Notes: generated by a model from the sequence alone, not told the origin. DNA of 64,000 nucleotides from Aerophototrophica crusticola (GCA_001939945.1 MOEB01000001.1:1-64000); one strand, 5' to 3'; positions 34,341 to 42,413 are shown, counted from the first letter of the stretch. Made by a program: numbers and translations.

Positions 34341-34937
34341 ATGGCACGCATGAAGTTCCTCTGCGACGCCGAGCGCTGCATCGAGTGCAACGCCTGCGTC
34401 ACCGCCTGCAAGAACGAGCACGAGGTCCCCTGGGGCATCAACCGCCGCCGCGTCGTCACCATCAAGGACGGCGAGCCGGGGGAGCGCTCCATCTCCATGG
34501 CCTGCATGCACTGCACCGACGCGCCCTGCGCGGCCGTGTGCCCGGTGGACTGCTTCTACACCACCGCCGACGGCGTGGTGCTGCACAGCAAGGACCTTTG
34601 CATCGGCTGCGGCTACTGCTTCTACGCCTGCCCGTTCGGGGCGCCGCAGTACCCGCAGACCAGCAACTTCGGCAGCCGCGGCAAGATGGACAAGTGCACC
34701 TTCTGCGCCGGCGGGCCGGAGGATGACATCACCCCGGTGGAGTACCAGAAGTACGGCTCCAACCGCCTGGCGGAGGGCAAGCTGCCGCTCTGCGCGGAGA
34801 TGTGCTCCACCAAGGCGCTGCTGGCGGGCGACGGCGACATCATCGCCGCCATCTACAAGGAGCGTGTGGTGAAGCGTGGCTATGGCACCGGCGCCTGGGG
34901 CTGGTCCGTGGCCTACAAGGACAGCTCCGCGGCCTGA
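34341..34937 (+). CDS. fdhB: Formate dehydrogenase beta (iron-sulphur) subunit
   Basis: A 198-residue electron-transfer subunit. Sixteen cysteines in four groups (C13/16/19/23, C55/58/63/67, C87/90/93/97, C119/122/151/155) fit four 4Fe-4S clusters. It lacks the C-terminal membrane helix of FdnH-type beta subunits, so it should be held by FdhA and FdhC. It passes electrons from FdhA to the cytochrome b. GGAGGG lies before the ATG. Confidence 0.94.
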   Translation: MARMKFLCDAERCIECNACVTACKNEHEVPWGINRRRVVTIKDGEPGERSISMACMHCTDAPCAAVCPVDCFYTTADGVVLHSKDLCIGCGYCFYACPFGAPQYPQTSNFGSRGKMDKCTFCAGGPEDDITPVEYQKYGSNRLAEGKLPLCAEMCSTKALLAGDGDIIAAIYKERVVKRGYGTGAWGWSVAYKDSSAA

Positions 34938-34954
34938 GGCCCGGGGGAGGAGGG

Positions 34955-35977
34955 ATGACCATGACCAACCGCCTTACCCGTCTCGCCGCCGCCGGGCTGC
35001 TCGCCCTGCCGCTGCTCGCCGGCGGTCCCGCCTTCGCGCAAGGTGCCGGCCCGGTGGGCCAGACCCCGTCCGGCCAGCAGCCGCAGAACATCTCCGAGCA
35101 GGAGGTGCAGCTCTTCCAGCAGCTCCAGGGCAACGTGGCCGGCCGCGTGTCGATCCCCGACGCCAAGGCCAGCCTGCTGATCCAGCCGGAAGGCAAGTCC
35201 TGGCGCGACTTCCAGCGCGAGGAGCTGAAGCTGATCGGCGGTATCGCCATCTTCGGCATCCTGGCCGTGCTGGCGATCTTCTTCGCCACCCGCGGCCGGA
35301 TCAAGATCGAGGGCGGCCCGGCGGGGCGCACCATTACCCGCTTCAACGGGCTGGAGCGTTTCGCCCATTGGCTGACGGCCAGCTGCTTCATCGTGCTGGG
35401 CCTCAGCGGGCTGAACATCGCCTTCGGCCGGGCGCTGCTGCTGCCGGTCATCGGGCCGGAAGCCTTCACCGCCGTCTCCCAGGCGGGCAAATATGCCCAC
35501 AACTACCTGTCCTTCCCCTTCACCCTGGGCGTGGTGCTGATGTTCCTGCTCTGGGCGAAGGACAACATCCCGAACAAGCTGGACATCGACTGGCTGAAGG
35601 CCGGCGGCGGCCTGGTCGGCAAGGGCCACGCCCATGCCCACCGCTTCAACGGCGGCCAGAAGATGATCTTCTGGAGCACCGTGCTGGGCGGCGGCGCCAT
35701 CGCGGCCACCGGCTATTTCCTGATGTTCCCCTTCACGGTCACCGACATGGCCGGGATGCAGCTGGCCCACATCGTCCACGCGGTGCTGGGCGTCCTGCTG
35801 ATCGCCATGATCCTGGCCCACATCTACATCGGCTCCGTCGGCATGGAGGGCGCCTTCGCCGCCATGGGCTCCGGTGAGGTGGACCTGAACTGGGCCCGCG
35901 CCCACCACGACCTCTGGGTCCAGGACATGATGGGCACCCGCCATGAGGGCCGCGGCCACCCGGTGGCGGCGGAATAA
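34955..35977 (+). CDS. fdhC: Formate dehydrogenase gamma subunit (cytochrome b556)
   Basis: A 340-residue membrane protein. A cleavable-looking signal (LLALPLLAGGPAFAQ) is followed by a Gln-rich stretch, one helix near 95-115, then the four-helix cytochrome b core (LERFAHWLTASCFIVLGLSG, KYAHNYLSFPFTLGVVLMFL, TVLGGGAIAATGYFLMF, LAHIVHAVLGVLLIAMILAH) with histidines for heme b. It delivers electrons to quinone. RBS GGAGGAGGG. A strong terminator follows 26 bases after the stop. Confidence 0.93.
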   Translation: MTMTNRLTRLAAAGLLALPLLAGGPAFAQGAGPVGQTPSGQQPQNISEQEVQLFQQLQGNVAGRVSIPDAKASLLIQPEGKSWRDFQREELKLIGGIAIFGILAVLAIFFATRGRIKIEGGPAGRTITRFNGLERFAHWLTASCFIVLGLSGLNIAFGRALLLPVIGPEAFTAVSQAGKYAHNYLSFPFTLGVVLMFLLWAKDNIPNKLDIDWLKAGGGLVGKGHAHAHRFNGGQKMIFWSTVLGGGAIAATGYFLMFPFTVTDMAGMQLAHIVHAVLGVLLIAMILAHIYIGSVGMEGAFAAMGSGEVDLNWARAHHDLWVQDMMGTRHEGRGHPVAAE

Positions 35978-36002
35978 GCTTCGGTTCAAGGAAGAGCGAG
36001 AA

Positions 36003-36035
36003 GGGCGCCGGGGGACAACCCCGGCGCCCTTTTCG
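36003..36035 (+). terminator. Rho-independent terminator after fdhC
   Basis: GGGCGCCGGGG, loop GACAA, CCCCGGCGCCC, then TTTTCGTTTCG. A perfect stem of about 11 pairs with a T-rich tail. It ends the fdhABC transcript, so mobB-moeA downstream need their own promoter or read-through. Confidence 0.9.
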
Positions 36036-36039
36036 TTTC

Positions 36040-36133
36040 GTAGGTCGGATTAGCGATGCGTAATCCGACATCCATCCATCGGCGACGGGAGTCCGTCGGA
36101 TTACGCGGGCTGGCGCCCGCTAATCCGACCTAC
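36040..36133. repeat. Dispersed palindromic repeat, family B, copy 2
   Basis: GTAGGTCGGATTAGCGATGC at the left, TAATCCGACCTAC at the right, with internal CGTAATCCGAC and GTCGGATTACG. It sits directly behind the fdhC terminator and 12 bases before the mobB start. It supplies no stop codon here, unlike the other two copies. Confidence 0.9.
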
Positions 36134-36145
36134 TAAACTCGCTGG

Positions 36146-36673
36146 ATGACAAACAGGCACAAAACCTTCGGCCTTGCCGGGTGGAGCGGCAGCGGGAAGA
36201 CGACGCTGATGGCGAAGTTGATCCCGGCGGTCATCGCCCGGGGCTTCACCGTCTCCACCCTGAAGCACGCCCACCACGCCTTCGACGTGGACCAGCCGGG
36301 CAAGGACAGCTATGTCCACCGCATGTCCGGCGCGACGGAGGTGCTGGTGTCCTCCGCCAACCGCTGGGCCCTGATGCATGAGAACCGCGGCGCGCCGGAG
36401 CCGACTTTGGCGGAGTTGCTGGGCAAGCTCTCCCCCGTGGACCTGGTGCTGGTGGAGGGGTTCAAGCGCGACAGCCATCCGAAACTGGAGGTCTGGCGCG
36501 CCGCCAACGGCAAGCCCCTGCTGCACCCGGACGACCCGCACATCGTGGCGGTGGCCAGCGATGAACGCATCCCCGGCTGCCCCCTGCCGGTGCTGGACCT
36601 GAACGACGTGGACGCCATCGCCGGCTTCATCCTGGGCCATGTCGGTCTGGTCCGTGGGGGAGGGCGGGGCTGA
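36146..36673 (+). CDS. mobB: Molybdopterin-guanine dinucleotide biosynthesis protein B
   Basis: A 175-residue P-loop GTPase. GWSGSGKTTLMAKLIP is the Walker A region, STLKHAHHAFDVDQPGKDS is the conserved His/Asp loop and LVEGFKRDSHPKLEVWR is the family signature. MobB helps MobA form the guanine dinucleotide cofactor for formate dehydrogenase-type enzymes. Its stop overlaps the ATG of moeA by one base. Family B repeat lies just upstream. Confidence 0.92.
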   Translation: MTNRHKTFGLAGWSGSGKTTLMAKLIPAVIARGFTVSTLKHAHHAFDVDQPGKDSYVHRMSGATEVLVSSANRWALMHENRGAPEPTLAELLGKLSPVDLVLVEGFKRDSHPKLEVWRAANGKPLLHPDDPHIVAVASDERIPGCPLPVLDLNDVDAIAGFILGHVGLVRGGGRG

Positions 36674-37926
36674 TGGCCCAGCTCAGCGACGACTGCTTCG
36701 CCTTCGGCGGGCCGCTGCTGCGGGTGGACGACGCGGTCGCCCTGGTGCGGGAACGGCTGGCCCCGGTGGCCGGGGTGGGGGAGCTGCCGCTGCTGGCCGG
36801 GCTGGGCAAGGTGCTGGCGGCAGATGTCGTCGCGCCCATCGACGTGCCCGCCTTCGACAATTCCGCCGTGGACGGCTATGCGGTCCGCTTCGACGACCTG
36901 CACCCGGAAGCGGACACCACCCTGCCGGTCCAGGGCCGGGTGGCCGCGGGGCAGCGGCTGGGGGTGCCGGTAGCCCCGGGCGTTGCCGTGCGCATCTTCA
37001 CCGGCGCGCCGATGCCGCCGGGCTTGGACACGGTGATGATGCAGGAGGATGCGGTGCTGGGCGACGGCACCGTCACCCTGCGCCCCGGCCTGAAGCGCGG
37101 CGCCAACGCGCGGGCGGCGGGGGAGGATGTGGCGAGGGGCAGCGTGGCCTTGCCCGCCGGCCGGGTGCTGCGGCCCCAGGACATCGGCCTGGCCGCCAGC
37201 CTGGGCCTGACCAGCCTGCCCCTCAGGCAGGCCCTGCGGGTGGCCGTCTTCTCCACCGGGGATGAGCTGGCGGAGCCGGGCGGGGAGCGGGCGCCCCAGG
37301 CCATCTATGACAGCAACCGCTTCACCCTCCAGGGCCTGTTGGCCAAGCTGGGCTGCGCCGTCACCGACCTCGGCATCCTGCGCGACAGCCGTGACGCCAT
37401 CGGCGCGGCGCTGGCCGCCGCCGCCCCGTCCCATGACCTGATCCTCACCTCGGGCGGCGTCTCCACGGGGGAGGAGGACCATGTGAAGGCGGCCGTGGAG
37501 GCGCACGGATCGCTGCATTTCTGGCGCCTCGCCATCAAGCCGGGCCGGCCTGTGGCCCTGGGCCAGGTGGGCAACACACCCTTCGTCGGGCTGCCCGGCA
37601 ACCCGGTGGCGGTGATGGTCACCTTCCTGCGACTCGTCCGGCCGCTGGTCCGGCGGCTGCAGGGGGCTGAGCCGGAGGCGGTCCCGGCCTTCCCCGTCCG
37701 CGCCGCCTTCGCCTATAGAAAGAAGAAGGACCGCCGTGAGTATGTGCGCGCCCGCCTCGTCCGCGCCACCGACGGGACCTGGGAAGCCCACAAGTCCGGG
37801 CGGGAGGGGGCAGGCATCCTCTCCAGCCTGGTGGAGGCCGATGGCCTGGTTGAGTTGGGTGAGGAGGTAACCCGGGTTGCCCCGGGCGATACCATTGATT
37901 ATCTGTCCCTGGGTCTGTTGATCTAA
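36673..37926 (+). CDS. moeA: Molybdopterin molybdenumtransferase MoeA
   Basis: A 417-residue MoeA with all motifs intact: DNSAVDGYAVRFDD, FTGAPMPPGLDTVM, FSTGDELAEPG, TSGGVSTGEEDHVKAA and GLPGNPVAVMVTFL. It inserts molybdate into adenylylated molybdopterin. This is the canonical copy among the three MoeA homologues in the window and overlaps mobB by one base. Confidence 0.93.
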   Translation: MAQLSDDCFAFGGPLLRVDDAVALVRERLAPVAGVGELPLLAGLGKVLAADVVAPIDVPAFDNSAVDGYAVRFDDLHPEADTTLPVQGRVAAGQRLGVPVAPGVAVRIFTGAPMPPGLDTVMMQEDAVLGDGTVTLRPGLKRGANARAAGEDVARGSVALPAGRVLRPQDIGLAASLGLTSLPLRQALRVAVFSTGDELAEPGGERAPQAIYDSNRFTLQGLLAKLGCAVTDLGILRDSRDAIGAALAAAAPSHDLILTSGGVSTGEEDHVKAAVEAHGSLHFWRLAIKPGRPVALGQVGNTPFVGLPGNPVAVMVTFLRLVRPLVRRLQGAEPEAVPAFPVRAAFAYRKKKDRREYVRARLVRATDGTWEAHKSGREGAGILSSLVEADGLVELGEEVTRVAPGDTIDYLSLGLLI

Positions 37927-37970
37927 GGGCTGGCGCGGCAGAAGCCCGCCCCGTCTCCCAGGGTTCCCAC

Positions 37971-38468
37971 ATGGTCGCGTTCCAGGACTCCGACGATTGC
38001 TTCCGCTACCTGATGCGTGTCCGGTACGGGGAGTGCGATGCCCAAGGCATCGTCTTCAACGCCCGTTATGGTGACTACATCGACATCGCCGCAACGGAGT
38101 TCGTCCGCGCCGTCTGGGGCGGGCCGAAGCAGCTGCTGGCGGTGGGCTATGACTACCAGGTGGTGAAGCAGACCAAGGAATGGCTGTCGCCCGCCCGGTT
38201 CGACGACGTGCTGGAGGCGCGGGTGAAGGCCGGCCGGATCGGCACCACGTCGTTCACCCTGGCCATGGAGTTCAGCGACAACGGCACCGGCCGCCCCGTG
38301 CTGTTGGCCGAGACGGTCTATGTGCTGGTCTCGGTACCGGACTATGCCAAGGTGCGCGTGCCCGAGGACATGCGCGCCAAGCTGCTGGACGGGGCGCCGG
38401 GCCGGGTGGTGGACCACGCCGGCGCCGGGCCCATGCCCGCCTTCCGAAAGATGCTGTCCGGGGTGTGA
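37971..38468 (+). CDS. Acyl-CoA thioesterase, 4-hydroxybenzoyl-CoA thioesterase type
   Basis: A 165-residue hotdog-fold protein. RVRYGECDAQGIVFNARYGD contains the catalytic aspartate (YxECDxQG) of the 4HBT class. It would release free acids from acyl-CoA. The start lies 44 bases after moeA and is probably unrelated to cofactor synthesis. Substrate unknown. Confidence 0.85.
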   Translation: MVAFQDSDDCFRYLMRVRYGECDAQGIVFNARYGDYIDIAATEFVRAVWGGPKQLLAVGYDYQVVKQTKEWLSPARFDDVLEARVKAGRIGTTSFTLAMEFSDNGTGRPVLLAETVYVLVSVPDYAKVRVPEDMRAKLLDGAPGRVVDHAGAGPMPAFRKMLSGV

Positions 38469-38487
38469 AGCTTCCCGGCAGGAAGGG

Positions 38488-38610
38488 TCAGAGCCGCACG
38501 CCCTGGGTGGTGAAGGCCTGCTCGGCGGGGGTCTGCACCTCACCCAGGATCACGGCCGCGCCCAGCGCCATCCCCAGCGCGACGATCACGGCGGACAGGA
38601 ACGCCTTCAT
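38488..38610 (-). CDS. Single-helix 40-residue membrane or secreted peptide
   Basis: MKAFLSAVIVALGMALGAAV is a hydrophobic segment, followed by a short polar tail ending FTTQGVRL. GGGAGG lies 7 bases before the ATG at 38610; an ATG two codons upstream (38616) would be too close to it. A real small gene seems likely from the strong ribosome binding site. Family unknown. Confidence 0.6.
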   Translation of the reverse strand: MKAFLSAVIVALGMALGAAVILGEVQTPAEQAFTTQGVRL

Positions 38611-38736
38611 CTCCATACCTCCCGGCAAGCGGTTGTTCTTGATGCCGATTTTAGGGGGTAGGGAGGCCGTCCGCAAGGCGCTCGCCATGCTTGCCAATGC
38701 CATTGCGGTGGGGACGGGTGGCTCGCACTCCATTGT

Positions 38737-38832
38737 TTCCCCCGCGAAGGCGGGAGCCCACAGTTTTATGCCACGATGCCATGGGGTGGCGGGTCAAGAA
38801 CCGTGGACCCCCGCCTGCGCGGGGGAAGCAGG
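38737..38832. repeat. Dispersed palindromic repeat, family C, copy 3
   Basis: CCCCCGCGAAGGCGGG with CCCACAG at the left, and CCGTGGACC with CCCGCCTGCGCGGGGGAAGC at the right. Same layout as 5295-5393 and 15762-15860, but the hairpin bases have changed together to preserve pairing. Confidence 0.8.
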
Positions 38833-38909
38833 AAAGCAGCGATAACCTTGGTGACAAACGCCGCCGTGCCGACCGACGGCCATCACCGTACAAAGGGCAG
38901 AAGCGGCGG

Positions 38910-39533
38910 TCAGGCCGCCTTGGCCTCGGCATTGTCCTCCGCCACCATGCCCTGCAGGCGCTCGCCGATGCGGGACAGGGTCTCGGTGCGGCGGCGGCGC
39001 TCCGCCTCCACGGTGCGCAGCAGGGCGGACAGCAGGTCGCGCATCTGCTGGTTCTCCTCCACCAGCCGGGCCTTCTCCGCCTGCATGCGGGCCACGCTCT
39101 CGCGGGCGGCGGCCACTTCCTTTTCCTGCTCGGCGTGGCGGGTGGACAACTCGTTGATGGTCCGCATGACCTTGTCCAGGGCGCGGGCCTCATCCTCGCC
39201 CGGGGGCTGGGTCAGCACGGCGCGGGCCTGGGCGATGATCGGCTGCATGGGGCGGGGCTCCTGGGTGGCCGTGGGGGCGTGGGTGTCCGGGGTGTCGGTG
39301 GCGGCCGGCTCGGCCTTGGCGGCATCGGCCGCGGGGGCCAAGTCGGTCAGGGTCAGGGGCTCGCCCTCCCCGTCGGCGGGGCCGGTGGGGGCGGGGGTCA
39401 GGCGCAAGGGCGGAGGCACCGGGGCCGGGCCGCGGCCAGCGGCGGTCAAGGCCGCGCGCAGGGGGGACTGTTCCGGGTCGGGCTGGGCCTCGCGGCCGAA
39501 CCGGAACCCAAGCTTGTTGTCGGACATGAACAT
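38910..39533 (-). CDS. Coiled-coil protein of unknown function
   Basis: A 207-residue protein. Residues 1-95 are low-complexity (Pro, Ala, Gly, Thr); residues 95-200 form a long coiled coil (MRTINELSTRHAEQEKEVAA, ARLVEENQQMRDLLSALL). No signal peptide. An ATG two codons later (39527) is an alternative start; neither has a clear ribosome binding site. Possibly a scaffold, but no family is recognised. Confidence 0.6.
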   Translation of the reverse strand: MFMSDNKLGFRFGREAQPDPEQSPLRAALTAAGRGPAPVPPPLRLTPAPTGPADGEGEPLTLTDLAPAADAAKAEPAATDTPDTHAPTATQEPRPMQPIIAQARAVLTQPPGEDEARALDKVMRTINELSTRHAEQEKEVAAARESVARMQAEKARLVEENQQMRDLLSALLRTVEAERRRRTETLSRIGERLQGMVAEDNAEAKAA

Positions 39534-39627
39534 GGGGGGAGCCTCCGGCGGACAAGGATGCGCGTGCGCAACCGTTGGCCGGGGCTGGTGAAGGCAGGGT
39601 TAAGGCAGGGCCGCGGCCCCCGTGACC

Positions 39628-40131
39628 TTATTGGGCCGGCCGGCGGGCACAGTGCTCCAACACCCGGGAAATCACCTGGTCCGCCCCCTTGGCGGCCAAG
39701 GCCTGGGTGGGGCCGTCACCCACCCGCAGTTCCAGCCGCCGCAGCCGTGCGGCACCCAGGGCGGCGAAGGCGCCTTCGTTCCCCGCCAGCGGGATGGCGA
39801 CGGTGGGCACGTCGGACATCTCGTTCACGTCGCCGGTGCCCTTGAAGGACAGCGGCCTGCCGTCGGCCAGCAGGGTGACGGCGCAGGCCTGCCCCTCGGG
39901 GCAGGGGGCCTCCAGATATAGCACCGTCGGCCGGCCCCCCTCGCAGGTCAGGAAGGCCACCTCGAAGAAGTCCACGTCGGGGCAGAGCATGCCGCCCTTG
40001 TCCGGCGGCCCCTCCGTCGGCAGGGACCAGGGGCAGGTGTCGTCCGGCGAGCCCGGCGCCAGCAGGTGGTAGGCCTTCACCGCGCCCAGCAGGAGCAGCA
40101 GCAACAGGAACAGGGGCAGGGCGCGGTTCAT
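39628..40131 (-). CDS. Exported or membrane-anchored cysteine-containing protein
   Basis: A 167-residue protein. An N-terminal hydrophobic run (ALPLFLLLLLLLGAVKAY) may be a signal anchor. Cysteines in DTCPWSL, MLCPDVDFFEVAFLTCEGG, APCPEGQACAV and LEHCARR suggest periplasmic disulphides. ATG at 40131 is used, dropping 12 residues of a longer frame. Unknown function. Confidence 0.6.
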   Translation of the reverse strand: MNRALPLFLLLLLLLGAVKAYHLLAPGSPDDTCPWSLPTEGPPDKGGMLCPDVDFFEVAFLTCEGGRPTVLYLEAPCPEGQACAVTLLADGRPLSFKGTGDVNEMSDVPTVAIPLAGNEGAFAALGAARLRRLELRVGDGPTQALAAKGADQVISRVLEHCARRPAQ

Positions 40132-40207
40132 CCGGGCGGCGCGGTGGTGGACGCTCCCCCCACTCAACCCGATCCCTCCGGCCGCGTAAATGCCAGTGTT
40201 TGTGGGG

Positions 40208-40627
40208 TTACCGGCTCGGGTCGCTCTTCATCAGCCGGGCGGCGGCCTGGTCGTCCTGGCGGTCCAGGTGGCGGCGCAGCAGGTCCATGTTCTTCTTGTT
40301 GGCCTTGAAGGCCACGTCGAAGATGGTGCCCAGCACGGGGATGCTGCCCACGGCCCAGTCCAGCCCGGTATTGCCCACCATCCGCACCAAGGTGCTGGTG
40401 GGCACGCCCACACGTCGCGCCTCCATGATCAGGTAGGCGGAGACAAGGGCGGTCAGCGTGTCACCCGCCACCGGCACGATGCTGGCGATGCCGTCCAGGC
40501 CGAAGCGGATGCCCGTGCCAGGGATGCGCCAGCGGCTGTCCAGCAGGTCCGACAGGTCGCGCAGCCGGGCGATGGTGGCCGGGTCAATGGGCTTGGGCGT
40601 GTGCCGGGACAAGGCCGCCCCCGTCAC
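40208..40627 (-). CDS. DUF4112 domain protein
   Basis: A 139-residue protein. IPGTGIRFGLDGIASIVPVA, GDTLTALVSAYLIMEARRVG and SIPVLGTIFDVAFKANKKN are the DUF4112 signature, with two hydrophobic segments. The start is GTG at 40627, overlapping the stop of the Pmp3-like gene (GTGA), so the two are translated as a pair. Function unknown. Confidence 0.8.
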   Translation of the reverse strand: MTGAALSRHTPKPIDPATIARLRDLSDLLDSRWRIPGTGIRFGLDGIASIVPVAGDTLTALVSAYLIMEARRVGVPTSTLVRMVGNTGLDWAVGSIPVLGTIFDVAFKANKKNMDLLRRHLDRQDDQAAARLMKSDPSR

Positions 40628-40785
40628 TTGTATTTGATGATGACGTACAGGGCGTGGATGATGCCGGGGATGTAGCCCAGGATGGTCAGCAGCACGTTCA
40701 GCCAGAACTGCCCCCCGAATCCCACCTGCAGGAACACCCCCAGCGGCGGCAGCAGGATGGCGAGCAGGATGCGGACGATGTCCAT
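40624..40785 (-). CDS. Pmp3/YqaE family small membrane protein
   Basis: A 53-residue protein with two membrane helices: MDIVRILLAILLPPLGVFLQ and the stretch after GGQFWLNVLLTILGYIPG. The PPLGVFL and LGYIPGIIHALYV patterns are diagnostic of Pmp3/YqaE. Such proteins respond to salt or membrane stress. The ATG at 40785 has GAGGCCC nearby; the stop overlaps the GTG start of the DUF4112 gene. It is too short for many gene callers. Confidence 0.9.
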   Translation of the reverse strand: MDIVRILLAILLPPLGVFLQVGFGGQFWLNVLLTILGYIPGIIHALYVIIKYK

Positions 40786-41114
40786 GGGACCGGGCCTCCT
40801 TGGTCTTGGATGTGTTGGGGGAATAACCCTGGGGGAAGGTGTTCGTTCCCAAGCCGGCTATGCTGCGGGCAGGTGTTGGGGGGAACGCGGATTTAAAGGA
40901 TTGAAAGGATTATGCGGGCCCCTTTGTCCTGGCCTGTCGAGTTTGGCGTTCCGGCAGTTTTTAACTGGAGACGCCGCGGGCGCGTTCTATGAAGTTATTT
41001 ATCGGGAGCTTGCTATGGTTTGTCTGTGCAGGCGTCTGTTCATGTAATTCTGTTGAGTTCTGGAAATCCGTGTTCCCAACACACCGTTCCCCAAGCCGCA
41101 TGGCCCACGGCCCC

Positions 41115-41154
41115 TTGACACCCCGCCGCCCCCAAACTAGAACATAACAGGAAC
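41115..41154 (+). promoter_or_regulatory. LexA box and promoter of imuA
   Basis: GAAC-ATAACAG-GAAC (41140-41154) is the alphaproteobacterial LexA site GAAC-N7-GAAC. TTGACA at 41115-41120 and TAGAAC at 41138-41143, 17 bases apart, form a good promoter, and the box overlaps the -10. LexA binding would block transcription until DNA damage. The rest of the 408-base gap 40786-41193 holds nothing else clear besides a GGATT-rich stretch near 40890. Confidence 0.88.
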
Positions 41155-41193
41155 AAATACCCTGTTGAGACCAACCCCTGAAAGGCGCCCGCC

Positions 41194-42021
41194 ATGGACG
41201 GATTCGCGTCACGCCCGCCCTTTGCCCCGGACAAGGCCCGCCTGCTGGACGAGCTGCGGGAGCGGGTGCGGAGGATCGAGGGGGTGGGGGGCAAGGATGG
41301 CACCGCCGTGGTGCCGTTAGGCTTGCCGGAACTGGACGCGGCCCTGCCGGGCGGTGGCCTGCCCCTGGGCGCGGTGCATGAGGTGATCGGCCCCGACGCG
41401 GTGCTGGACAGCGGTATCGCCACCGCCTTCAGCGCCGTGCTGCTGGGCAAGCTGGCGGCGGGCCGGGGACCGGTGCTGTGGGTGGCCCGCACCGACGACC
41501 TCTACGCCCCCGCCTTGGGCCAGTACGGGCTGCTGCCCCAGGATGTGCTGCTGGTCCAGGCCGCCCCCGGCCGCAAGGGGGAGACGGACGTGCTCTGGGT
41601 GCTGGAGGAGGCCTTGCGCCACCCCGGCGTGGGCGCCGTGCTGGGGGAGGTGGGGGAGCTGGACCTGGCCGCCAGCCGCCGCCTGCAACTGGCGGCGGAG
41701 GCGGGGGGCGTTCCGGGGGTGCTACTGCGGCTGGGGCCGCGCCGGTTGGAGGCCAGCGCCGCCGTCACCCGCTGGCGGCTAGCGCCCCTTCCCACCCTGG
41801 CCCTGGAGGTCACCCGTGACCCCATCCTGCCGGACCTGCCCCGGCTGGGTGCCGTTGCTTGGCGGGTTGAGCTGCTGCGGTGCCGTGGTGGCCGGCCCGG
41901 CCTTTGGGACCTGGCTTGGCTTGGCCCGGGTTCCGGGCCGTTCACCGGGCTTCAGGGTCGCCCCGCCCTCACCGAGGCGGGGGAGCCGCTCCAGCGTGCC
42001 GGGCAGGGGCTCGGGCCGTAG
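41194..42021 (+). CDS. imuA: ImuA, SOS translesion mutagenesis protein
   Basis: A 275-residue RecA-like protein that, with ImuB and DnaE2, allows error-prone repair. LPELDAALPGGGLPLGAVHE, GPVLWVARTDDLYAPAL, and GAVAWRVELLRCRGGRPG near the C terminus are family features. ImuA normally ends soon after the CRGGRPG stretch; here about 45 residues of unusual sequence follow that overlap the convergent gene by 243 bases, so the original stop may have been lost. No imuB or dnaE2 follows. Confidence 0.85.
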   Translation: MDGFASRPPFAPDKARLLDELRERVRRIEGVGGKDGTAVVPLGLPELDAALPGGGLPLGAVHEVIGPDAVLDSGIATAFSAVLLGKLAAGRGPVLWVARTDDLYAPALGQYGLLPQDVLLVQAAPGRKGETDVLWVLEEALRHPGVGAVLGEVGELDLAASRRLQLAAEAGGVPGVLLRLGPRRLEASAAVTRWRLAPLPTLALEVTRDPILPDLPRLGAVAWRVELLRCRGGRPGLWDLAWLGPGSGPFTGLQGRPALTEAGEPLQRAGQGLGP

Positions 42022-42369
42022 CGTGTCGTCCAGCTTGCGGTCGTTCAGCGCCGGCTCCAGCGGCCGGGTCGGCGTCCGCACCACCTGATCCAGCCGGTTG
42101 GCCTCCCCGCGTAGCTCCCGCGTCTCCCGTTCCGCAAAGGGGTCGAGGCGACCCTGCGCGTCCAGCACCTCCCGCTCCCGCAGGGGGTCGCTCAGGCTGT
42201 CGCGGGTGGCCCGCGCCTTTTCCTGCTCCAGCGGCGTCAATGACCGCGGCGCCGGGGAAAAGCGCGTGGAGGTGGACGGCGCCGGTGACAGCAGCGGGTT
42301 GTTCTGCGCCGAGGCCGGGACGCTTCCCGCGACCAGCAGGGCGGCGATCAGGGGGATTACCTTGCTCAT
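41779..42369 (-). CDS. Secreted protein of unknown function, convergent with imuA
   Basis: A 196-residue protein with a signal peptide (MSKVIPLIAALLVAGSVPAS) and a charged, Pro/Arg-rich mature part (RSLTPLEQEKARATRDSL, RELRGEANRLDQVVRTP). ATG at 42369. Its last 81 codons lie over the end of imuA; the low-complexity C terminus there may be only partly real. Family unknown. Confidence 0.6.
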   Translation of the reverse strand: MSKVIPLIAALLVAGSVPASAQNNPLLSPAPSTSTRFSPAPRSLTPLEQEKARATRDSLSDPLREREVLDAQGRLDPFAERETRELRGEANRLDQVVRTPTRPLEPALNDRKLDDTLRPEPLPGTLERLPRLGEGGATLKPGERPGTRAKPSQVPKAGPATTAPQQLNPPSNGTQPGQVRQDGVTGDLQGQGGKGR

Positions 42370-42413
42370 GACAGGGATATGGGGCTGGGGTTGGGCGATT
42401 CGAAGGGCTGATG

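Noticed and set aside
31335-34586. A 1083-codon open frame antisense to fdhA and fdhB
   Set aside because: It mirrors fdhA codon by codon in a GC-rich gene, has low-complexity composition and matches no family, while fdhA is complete with all motifs.
40961-41212. A reverse frame upstream of imuA
   Set aside because: It runs through the imuA promoter and LexA box and matches nothing.
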